This document shows positions 19,622 through 25,490 of a DNA stretch of 25,490 nucleotides, in pieces. Position 1 is the stretch's first letter. Each line of letters opens with the position of its first letter. Source of the DNA: a virus; IMG/VR virus record IMGVR_UViG_3300032893_000259, positions 1 to 25,490 of that record. The stretch is one strand, 5' to 3'. The notes beneath the pieces are model-generated. The model ran no database searches and had not been told where the DNA came from. It saw only the letters and a program-made list of their open reading frames with translations. Position numbers and translations under genes: made by a program.

Positions 19622-22600
19622 ATGGAAATCGTACTGCACTGCCTCGGGTTGCCGTTCAACGGCTCGACCATCTACGAAGGCTCGCTCGGCGGCTCGGAGA
19701 CGGCCGGCTACTACCTGGCTCGTGAACTCGCCAAGCGTGGGCACAAGGTCCGCGTGTTCACGGCCATGGGACCTGACGGCGAGGGCACGTTCGACGGCGT
19801 GAGGTACCTCTCGGCTGGCCAGCCGAGTGAGGAGACGCCATTCGGGTCGAAGTTCCACTCGTGGTGCACCAAGACCCCGCACGACGTCCTGATCGTGCAG
19901 CGCCAGCCGCGCGCGTTCCACTACCAGTGGGCGAGCAAGATCAACATCCTGCAGCTCCACGACCTCGCGCTGTTCCGGCAGGCTAACGAGGTCGGCGATG
20001 CGCTGTGGAACGTGAGCGCGTTGACGTGCGTCAGCGACTGGCACGCAGACCAGGTGTCCAAGGTCTACCCGATCCCGCGCGAGAACATCGATGTCGTGCG
20101 CAACGGTGTCGACCTCGATCTCTACGACTGCCCGCCGAACGAGGACATCGCCCGTGAGGACACGGCATTCAAACTCCTGTACCAGTCGCGGCCCGAACGT
20201 GGACTGGAACATCTCGTACGGCCCGGCGGGATCATGGAGCGTCTCGCTGATACCGCCGCGCTCCTGTACGTGTGCCGTTACGACTGCACCGTCCCGCAGA
20301 TGCGCTCGGTCTACGAACAGCTTGACGCGTGGTGCGACCGGCTGCCGAACGTCGTCATGCTCGGCGCGCTCTCGAAGCCGAAGCTCGCGGCCGTGCAGAA
20401 GGCGTGCGACCTGCTCGTCTACCCGACGGAGTTCGAGGAGGTGTCCTGCATCTCCGTGATGGAGGCGATGGCGGCCGGCCTGCCTGTCCTCGCATCGAGG
20501 CACGCTGCGCTTGTCGAGACCCTTCACGGGTGCAAGGGTGCGCATCTCGTCAAGATGAAGCTCAACGGCAAGGGCCCGGAGGTCGACGAGGAAAAGTTCG
20601 CCAACATCATCCGGGCGTACATCGATGGGCAGGCGATCGGCACAGCCGGTGGCGAGCACCAAGACCCGAAGATGCGTGAGTGGCAGCGCGAGTCTGCACA
20701 GTCGCGTACATGGGCGCACGCCGCAGACCAACTCATGGCGGTGATCGACCGTGAGATGGGCAAGCGCAGTGGCAACGCCGCCGCGGTCCTCAAGTCAGCA
20801 ATCGAAGTGGCTGACATCGACACGGCAGAGGCAGTGATCGAGGCAGGCGTCACTGGGCCGAATGCGATCTTCGAGCGCGCCGCAGCCGAAGTTCGCACGA
20901 TGTACAACTTCCGCTTCACCGCGGAGTCGTACGCCGAGCACTACCTCAAGCACCAGTCGAAGTATTACGACGAGCACGAGGAGGACGTGATCGGCGAGGA
21001 CGTCTCGCACACGGCTCGTTTCCGTGCGACCGTCTCGGCGATGTCGAAGAAGCTGCTCGCCGCGAAGGGCGCTGGGCTCCGCATCCTCGACTACGGCTGC
21101 GCCCACGGGCACTACCTGATGCCGCTCGCCAAGAACGCACGCAAGTGCGAGTTCACGGGCGTCGACATCTCCGGCCGCGCGATCGCAGCCGCGATGAAGT
21201 GGATGGTCAAGGACCAGCTCCACAACGTCACGCTCGTGCACGGTGGCGAGGAAGCGCTGACGCGGCACATGCTGTGTCCGTATGTCCACGAACAGCGCGT
21301 GCATCCTGCCGTGCCCGAGGAAAGCGAGGAGTGGACAGAGGCGATCATCAAGTACGACCCGGAGACAGGCAAACAGCTTTACGACCCGGACCGCTACGAA
21401 CTGTTCGACATCATCCTCGCTGGCGAGGTGGTCGAGCATGTGTGGGATTATCGCGGCCTGATCGAGAAGTTCCGCGGCTTGCTGAAGCCCGACGGTCTGC
21501 TCGTCATCACGACACCGTATGGCCGCTGGGAATGGATCGGGCACGAGGCGTACAAGACAGGCCGCGAGCACCTGCATCACTTCACCCGCGCCGACCTGTA
21601 CGAACTGTTCGCTGGCCACGAGGTCGAGGTGTGCTGCGCGGCCCACGGCGGCGACGAGGCGGGACTGCCGATCGGCTCGTTCGTCACCTCCGTCACGTTC
21701 ACGCCCGACGTGCCCCTCGGGACCATCGATGCTGAGCGGCACCGCCGCGAGTTTTCGGCGCGTCAAACGGTGAGCGCCTGCCTGATCGTCAAGGATGGCG
21801 CCAACCACCTGCGGACGGCGCTCGATTCGATCGCCGCGCACGTCGACGAGGTGGTCATCGGCATCGACAAGGGCACGACCGACACGACCGAGCTCGTCAT
21901 CGAGGCGTTCAGCCTCGACAATCCGTGGTTGCCTGTGCGCACGCTGTTCATCGAGTCCCCGGTCGTCACCGGGTTCGACGTCGCCCGCAACACGGTCCAC
22001 GACGAGGCTGCGGGGCAGTGGATTCTGTGGATGGATGCCGATGAGAACGTGATCGACTCGCAGAACCTGCACAAGTACCTGCGGCCGTCGCTCATCAGCG
22101 CCGTCCACTTCCCGCAGCAGCATTACTCGGCGCAGCCGGCGCAGGTACTGACGACAGATCACCCGTGCCGTCTGTTCCGTAATGACGGCCGGACGCGGAT
22201 CTACGGCGTCGTGCATGAGCACGCGGAGTCGGCGCCTGGCGAGGGTGCGCCGCAGGCGATCATGCGCGGCGACGTGCAGTTCGCGCATTCCGGCTACGTC
22301 ACCGAGGCGGTACGCCGCAAGCGGTACGAGCGCAACATGCCGCTGCTGCTCAAGGACGTCGAGAAGTACCCGCAGCGCAAGCTCAACCAGTTCCTGCTGA
22401 TCCGGGACCTCGCGCAGGGCATCGTGTTCGACTCGCAGCGCCATGGCGGCGTCGTGACGGCCAAGAACCGGGAGGATGCCGAGCGCGCGATCAAGGTGTT
22501 CCGGTCGATGATCGACCAGGACCATCCGGCGACGAGCAGACTGCTGATCGATGCGCTCGACTACTACTCGGTCTGCGTCGAGGTACTCGACACCGGGTTC

Positions 22601-22750
22601 GAGGCCGAGGTGAGTTTCAAGCTGCTGAATCCGCCGCTCAAGGCGGCATCGGCCGTGAAGGGTCGCTTCTACAACCGCGAGCACTTCACGGCATTGACTG
22701 ACCGGCTTTTCAAGGAGGCCACCAAGTACTATGAGCAAAAGTATTTTTGA
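19622..22750 (+). CDS. Trifunctional GT4 glycosyltransferase-methyltransferase-GT2 glycosyltransferase
   Basis: A 1042-residue fusion. Residues about 1-390 are a GT-B family 4 glycosyltransferase: GSLGGSETAGYYLAREL near the N-terminus and the donor-site segment FEEVSCISVMEAMAAGLPVL. Residues about 420-700 are a class I SAM methyltransferase: motif I ILDYGCAHG (about 488-497), later LAGEVVEHVWDYRG and LKPDGLLVITTP. Residues about 716-950 are a GT-A family 2 glycosyltransferase: VSACLIVKDG start and DAD metal-binding triad at 805-807 in WMDADENV. It would build a short glycan and methylate a sugar or other group in one polypeptide. Whether the target is a virion protein or the host surface is unknown. 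The ATG follows the preceding stop by 1 nt. Confidence 0.85.
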   Translation: MEIVLHCLGLPFNGSTIYEGSLGGSETAGYYLARELAKRGHKVRVFTAMGPDGEGTFDGVRYLSAGQPSEETPFGSKFHSWCTKTPHDVLIVQRQPRAFHYQWASKINILQLHDLALFRQANEVGDALWNVSALTCVSDWHADQVSKVYPIPRENIDVVRNGVDLDLYDCPPNEDIAREDTAFKLLYQSRPERGLEHLVRPGGIMERLADTAALLYVCRYDCTVPQMRSVYEQLDAWCDRLPNVVMLGALSKPKLAAVQKACDLLVYPTEFEEVSCISVMEAMAAGLPVLASRHAALVETLHGCKGAHLVKMKLNGKGPEVDEEKFANIIRAYIDGQAIGTAGGEHQDPKMREWQRESAQSRTWAHAADQLMAVIDREMGKRSGNAAAVLKSAIEVADIDTAEAVIEAGVTGPNAIFERAAAEVRTMYNFRFTAESYAEHYLKHQSKYYDEHEEDVIGEDVSHTARFRATVSAMSKKLLAAKGAGLRILDYGCAHGHYLMPLAKNARKCEFTGVDISGRAIAAAMKWMVKDQLHNVTLVHGGEEALTRHMLCPYVHEQRVHPAVPEESEEWTEAIIKYDPETGKQLYDPDRYELFDIILAGEVVEHVWDYRGLIEKFRGLLKPDGLLVITTPYGRWEWIGHEAYKTGREHLHHFTRADLYELFAGHEVEVCCAAHGGDEAGLPIGSFVTSVTFTPDVPLGTIDAERHRREFSARQTVSACLIVKDGANHLRTALDSIAAHVDEVVIGIDKGTTDTTELVIEAFSLDNPWLPVRTLFIESPVVTGFDVARNTVHDEAAGQWILWMDADENVIDSQNLHKYLRPSLISAVHFPQQHYSAQPAQVLTTDHPCRLFRNDGRTRIYGVVHEHAESAPGEGAPQAIMRGDVQFAHSGYVTEAVRRKRYERNMPLLLKDVEKYPQRKLNQFLLIRDLAQGIVFDSQRHGGVVTAKNREDAERAIKVFRSMIDQDHPATSRLLIDALDYYSVCVEVLDTGFEAEVSFKLLNPPLKAASAVKGRFYNREHFTALTDRLFKEATKYYEQKYF

Positions 22751-23276
22751 GCGGGTCCGCAACGCGGGCCGCGCCCTCGCAGGCAAGGACGACTCGGTAG
22801 CCCTCAAGGGCTTCTGGGACATCAAGGTCATCCGCGCCGACGGCACGATCGAGGAGCGCACCCGCGAGAACCTCGTGACCGCGACCGGCATGAACCGGAT
22901 CGCGGACCTCGCGGTCGCCGCGAACGTCGTGAGCGCGTTCGCCTACATCGTGATCGGCACCAACACCGGCGCGCCGGCCGACACCGATACGCAAGCGCAG
23001 GTCGGCGAGGTCACGAACGGCCGCAAGATCGCGGCGCTCAAGGTCCAGTCGCGCGAGTGGATCGCGCTCACCTGCACGTGGGCGGGCAACACTGACTCGT
23101 TGACGGGCATCGCGCTCGACTCCGGTTGCATCAGCGACTATCAGTCCTCGAGCGCGAGCACGGGATTGATCGCGAACCGCGTGAACGGCATGGGCGTGAC
23201 GCTGCAGGCGTCGGACTTCCTGAACCTGACCGTGCGCATCCGCTGCGGCTCACACAACCAGGCGCACACGACTTGA
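22731..23276 (+). CDS. Phage structural-type protein, possible tail/adhesin-associated (181 aa)
   Basis: A 181-residue protein. The early GFWDIKVIRADGTIEERTRE then NLVTATGMNRIADL and YIVIGTNTGAPADTDTQAQV are a pattern found in phage virion proteins near tail-fibre genes (GxGTxxxAPxxxDTxL). The remainder is beta-rich (SREWIALTCTWAGNTDSLTG). The gene overlaps the end of the glycosyltransferase by 20 nt, with AAGGAGG inside that overlap. It could be a substrate of the upstream enzyme; that is only a hypothesis from position. Confidence 0.6.
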   Translation: MSKSIFERVRNAGRALAGKDDSVALKGFWDIKVIRADGTIEERTRENLVTATGMNRIADLAVAANVVSAFAYIVIGTNTGAPADTDTQAQVGEVTNGRKIAALKVQSREWIALTCTWAGNTDSLTGIALDSGCISDYQSSSASTGLIANRVNGMGVTLQASDFLNLTVRIRCGSHNQAHTT

Positions 23277-23296
23277 GGTAAATCAAGGACTTACGC

Positions 23297-23440
23297 GTGC
23301 AAGTAGCCGACTCGCTGATCGTCACGATTGTCAGGCCAGCCCCGGTGGTCAAGGTCATCACGTTGACCGACACCCTCGTGCTGTCGGCGAGCGACTACTG
23401 CACGCGCCAGATCAACGTCGTATTGACGGAGGACAAGTAG
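23297..23440 (+). CDS. Small hypothetical protein (47 aa)
   Basis: A 47-residue frame from GTG at 23297, with AAGGA 7 nt upstream, to the TAG immediately before the next ATG. The product is strand-rich (VADSLIVTIVRPAPVVKVIT, then QINVVLTEDK), suggesting a small beta structure. Found only because the gap between genes is fully open in this frame. No family recognised. Confidence 0.5.
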   Translation: MQVADSLIVTIVRPAPVVKVITLTDTLVLSASDYCTRQINVVLTEDK

Positions 23441-23602
23441 ATGGCCAAGACCCCGTACCAGCCGCCGCCGAGGCCGACCGTCGGCGGTGGCCCCAGAATC
23501 CCCTACGAGCCGCCAGGACCGCGGACGGTGATCCCTTCGCCCACCGCACCACCCCGTACCGTCACGCCGCGCCATGGCTCCGGCGGCGCCCGCAAGAGGT
23601 AA
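23441..23602 (+). CDS. Pro/Arg-rich peptide (53 aa)
   Basis: A 53-residue peptide starting MAKTPYQPPPRPTVGGGPRI and ending in a basic HGSGGARKR tail. About a quarter is Pro. The ATG is directly after the preceding stop. It is disordered and looks like a small structural, binding or substrate peptide. Because it lies near a radical SAM gene, a modified-peptide role is possible but unproven. Confidence 0.55.
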   Translation: MAKTPYQPPPRPTVGGGPRIPYEPPGPRTVIPSPTAPPRTVTPRHGSGGARKR

Positions 23603-23607
23603 CGACC

Positions 23608-23868
23608 ATGGCCAAAGGCCCAGCAGAATCCCAGAGCGGCGTCGCCGGCCCTCCCGGCATGAAGCCGCTCGGCTCGCTCACGATCCCCGGCAAGCCGGGC
23701 CGCAAGCAGGAAGCCTCGAGCACGATGGAAGGCGGCCCGCAGCTTCCGGCGCCCCCCGGCATGGTGCCGCTCGGCACGATGCGGGTGCCAACCCCGCCGA
23801 AACGCATCGGCTCGCCAGAGGGCGCCAGTGAGGACGACGGTGACGGGGACCAGGACGTCCGCGGGTGA
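23608..23868 (+). CDS. Pro/Gly-rich protein with internal repeat (86 aa)
   Basis: An 86-residue disordered protein. An internal duplication is visible: PPGMKPLGSLTIPGKPGRK (residues about 15-33) and PPGMVPLGTMRVPTPPKR (about 49-66), followed by an acidic tail (SEDDGDGDQDV). The ATG lies 5 nt after the preceding stop and shares its MAK start with the neighbouring Pro-rich peptide. No fold or enzyme motif is seen. Its function is unknown. Confidence 0.6.
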   Translation: MAKGPAESQSGVAGPPGMKPLGSLTIPGKPGRKQEASSTMEGGPQLPAPPGMVPLGTMRVPTPPKRIGSPEGASEDDGDGDQDVRG

Positions 23869-24185
23869 TCCTGTTTCGCAGAAACCCCCTTTCCCAGCAA
23901 TTGAGCCAGCTCCTTAGCGAGGTCGCGGCTCTCAACCAGAAGGTGACGCAGATGACGACAGCCCTCGATGACCTGAACGCCGCCGTGGCGAACCTCACGA
24001 CCGTCGATCAGAGCGCGATCGCGCTCATCAACGGCCTAGCGGCGCAGATCCAGGCCGCGAACGCCATCAGCCCGGCCGCGGTCGAGGCGGCCGTGACGAA
24101 CATCAACGCCCAGGCGGCGGCACTCGCCGCAGCGGTGGCTGCGAACACGCCAGCGGCCCCGGCGCCGGCCCCAGCGGCGACCTGA
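23865..24185 (+). CDS. Helical Ala-rich protein (106 aa)
   Basis: A 106-residue protein: MILFRRNPLSQQLSQLLSEV followed by a long coiled-coil-like stretch (QKVTQMTTALDDLNAAVANL...) and a Pro/Ala tail (AAPAPAPAAT). The start is GTG at 23865, in a GTGA overlap with the previous stop. Coiled coils with Ala/Pro tails of this type are frequent in small phage virion-associated proteins. No specific function. Confidence 0.6.
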   Translation: MILFRRNPLSQQLSQLLSEVAALNQKVTQMTTALDDLNAAVANLTTVDQSAIALINGLAAQIQAANAISPAAVEAAVTNINAQAAALAAAVAANTPAAPAPAPAAT

Positions 24186-24200
24186 CCCGAGGGAGGGGAC

Positions 24201-24884
24201 ATGCTCACGTTCGAGCTTCGGGCGTTGCACCAGATCGAGATGACCTCGAACTGCAACCTGCGGTGCCGGTACTGCCCCTCGCCGCACCTGCAGCGTCCGA
24301 AGCTCCACATGAGCGACGAGCATTACACCAAGTCCCTCAAGTGGGCGACGTACTTCGTGCGCACGCACAAGCAGCGCGAGCTCAACCTCGCAGGCATCGG
24401 CGAGTCGACCATCCACCCGGAGTTCGTGCGCAATGTCCACCTCGCTCGTGAGGCTGTTGGGGATTCATGCGACCTTGTTCTTGCTACGAACGGCGTCGTG
24501 GTTACTGACGAGCTTGCTCGTGCTATTGCTCCTGCCCGTCCTCGTGTGTGGGTCAGCAATCATCGTCCTGAAAAATCAGGTCCTGCGATTAACGCCCTAC
24601 GGCGAGCTGGCGTCCTCGCGGGCACGTCGAATGATCCGGCCGAGCACGCGATCAATTGGGCCGGCCAGGTCAAGTGGGAAGTGAGCGTTGCCGGCAAGCG
24701 GCACTGCCAGTGGGTGACGAGCGGCCGGTGCATGGTGATGGCCGATGGCCGTCTCACGCGCTGCTGCCTCGATGCGAGCGGTTCGGGCGTCCTCGGCACG
24801 ATCGACGACGACCTCACCAAGATCCGCACGTCGCCCTACGTACTCTGCAAGACGTGCGACGAGGACGTGGGAGTGCCGGTGTAG
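24201..24884 (+). CDS. Radical SAM enzyme with SPASM-like C-terminal Cys cluster (227 aa)
   Basis: A 227-residue enzyme. CNLRCRYC (C18, C22, C25) is the CX3CX2C motif that binds the SAM-cleaving 4Fe-4S cluster. GIGEST near residues 65-70 fits the GGE-type SAM contact. The C-terminal cysteines (C169, C177, C188, C189, C216, C219), with RCMVMADGRLTRCCLDASGS and CKTC, look like a SPASM or twitch auxiliary-cluster region that often handles peptide substrates. The protein is shorter than usual for such enzymes. The ATG has GGGAGG about 6 nt upstream. Codons 82-136 have an aberrant synonymous composition (35 of 55 end in A/T, against 5 of the first 81 and 11 of the last 91). The substrate is unknown. 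Confidence 0.85.
   Translation: MLTFELRALHQIEMTSNCNLRCRYCPSPHLQRPKLHMSDEHYTKSLKWATYFVRTHKQRELNLAGIGESTIHPEFVRNVHLAREAVGDSCDLVLATNGVVVTDELARAIAPARPRVWVSNHRPEKSGPAINALRRAGVLAGTSNDPAEHAINWAGQVKWEVSVAGKRHCQWVTSGRCMVMADGRLTRCCLDASGSGVLGTIDDDLTKIRTSPYVLCKTCDEDVGVPV
24433..24684 (+). CDS. Possible overprinted membrane ORF inside the radical SAM gene (83 aa)
   Basis: A +1-frame ORF with ATG at 24433, a GGAG box 10 nt upstream and a stop at 24682-24684. Residues about 8-50 are strongly hydrophobic, with LLTSLLVLLLLPVLVCGSAI as the core, then a basic tail. The hydrophobic part coincides with the patch where the host frame changes to T-ending codons. T-ending Ala, Leu, Pro and Arg codons themselves create Leu codons in this frame, so the segment may be a by-product. 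A lysis or membrane role would be speculation. Confidence 0.25.
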   Translation: MSTSLVRLLGIHATLFLLRTASWLLTSLLVLLLLPVLVCGSAIIVLKNQVLRLTPYGELASSRARRMIRPSTRSIGPARSSGK

Positions 24885-25490
24885 ATGCCCGTCACGCGCA
24901 CCATCAACCTCGAGACGGCGAGCGGCAGGCAGGCGGCATCGCCGGCCCTCTCGATCACGACATCCTCGCCATTGCCGGCAGGCACGGTCGGAACGCCCTA
25001 CTCCGCATCGATGGCCGCGACCGGCGGGACGGCGCCCTATACCTGGTCGATCACCGCTGGCTCGCTCGACTCCGGTCTCAGCATGTCGTCTGGCGGCGTG
25101 TTCTCGGGAACCCCCGCGAACGCCGAGACCGACACGCTCACCATCAAAGTCACGGATTTCGTCGGGGCCACCAAGAGCGCGGTGTTCTCGCTCACGGTGA
25201 GTGCGGCTGGCGGGCAGTGGTTCATGTCGGACGTGCCGTTCACCCAGGGCGTGGCGTCGACGTTCTCCATCGCCGCGTACTCGCCCGCTGGCAACAGCGA
25301 CTACACCGAGATCGGCGCGGCGCTCCCGCCGGGTTGCACATTCGACCTCGTGGCACTCACGATCTCCTACGATGGCGTGGGCGCAGTCGCGACCGTCACT
25401 GGCTGCCAGATCGACGCAGAGCCGAACGCCCTCGAGGACTACGCGGCGCGCATTGCCGGGCCGAACGTCGTGTGGCACCACCCGTTCCAG
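24885..25490 (+). CDS. Ig-like (He_PIG-type) domain protein, partial, cut by window end
   Basis: A frame open from the ATG at 24885, immediately after the radical SAM stop, to the end of the window (202 codons, no stop). Residues about 25-105 match the putative Ig domain pattern He_PIG: LPAGTVGTPYSASMAATGGT, then APYTWSITAGSLDSGLSMSS, GVFSGTPANAETDTLTIKV and a closing FSLTVSA. The rest is beta-rich. Such domains occur in phage tail-fibre and other surface-exposed virion proteins that bind carbohydrate or cell surface. It may be a long adhesin continuing to the right. Confidence 0.8.
   Translation, partial: MPVTRTINLETASGRQAASPALSITTSSPLPAGTVGTPYSASMAATGGTAPYTWSITAGSLDSGLSMSSGGVFSGTPANAETDTLTIKVTDFVGATKSAVFSLTVSAAGGQWFMSDVPFTQGVASTFSIAAYSPAGNSDYTEIGAALPPGCTFDLVALTISYDGVGAVATVTGCQIDAEPNALEDYAARIAGPNVVWHHPFQ

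Noticed and set aside
20795-22891. 698-codon minus-strand open frame opposite the glycosyltransferase fusion
   Set aside because: Same high-GC shadow effect; the plus-strand product has three recognisable catalytic domains.

Overview
The window looks like a fragment of a tailed double-stranded DNA phage (Caudoviricetes) or prophage. By eye it is about 62-66% G+C, so the host is probably a high-GC bacterium, plausibly a proteobacterium. No host gene, tRNA or integrase is visible. Genes are tightly packed and most junctions are ATGA, GTGA, TGATG or TAATG start/stop overlaps. I used these overlaps to choose starts. The window cuts genes at both ends, so genome size and lifestyle are unknown.

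Layout. From 7003 down to 1 everything runs on the minus strand, an early/accessory operon probably driven by a good sigma70-type promoter at 7035-7063. In order of transcription it holds a Cys-rich protein, an Ala-rich protein, small proteins (two with a membrane segment), an AAA ATPase of the phage recombination/replication type, a 176-aa partner, a protein with an IS110-transposase-like C-terminal half behind a 20-22-residue repeat tract, four small proteins, a DNA methyltransferase and a truncated gene. From 7085 to the right end everything runs on the plus strand: a Cro/CI-like HTH protein, small proteins, a Toprim primase-helicase, an iteron-like inverted-repeat region (9546-9684), then a late module led by a sigma70-like promoter (9865-9893). 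That module encodes small and large terminase, a portal-MuF fusion, a protease/scaffold, a decoration protein and the major capsid protein. A strong hairpin at 18462-18489 closes it.

Downstream of the capsid gene is the least ordinary part. Several small proteins are followed by a 1042-residue fusion of a GT4 glycosyltransferase, a SAM methyltransferase and a GT2 glycosyltransferase. Next come a structural-type protein, a run of very small Pro-rich or coiled-coil proteins, a short radical SAM/SPASM-like enzyme and an Ig-like-domain protein cut by the window end. My inference is a surface- or virion-modification cassette. The radical SAM gene holds an abrupt internal patch (24444-24608) where synonymous codon use flips from about 6% to 64% A/T-ending. 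The patch coincides with a +1-frame ORF encoding a long hydrophobic segment.

The strongest leads are that codon-use patch and overprinted ORF, the GT-MTase-GT fusion with its radical SAM neighbour, the IS110-like protein without a visible RuvC-like domain, and the candidate iteron origin beside the primase-helicase. All calls come from reading the sequence; no database search was run.
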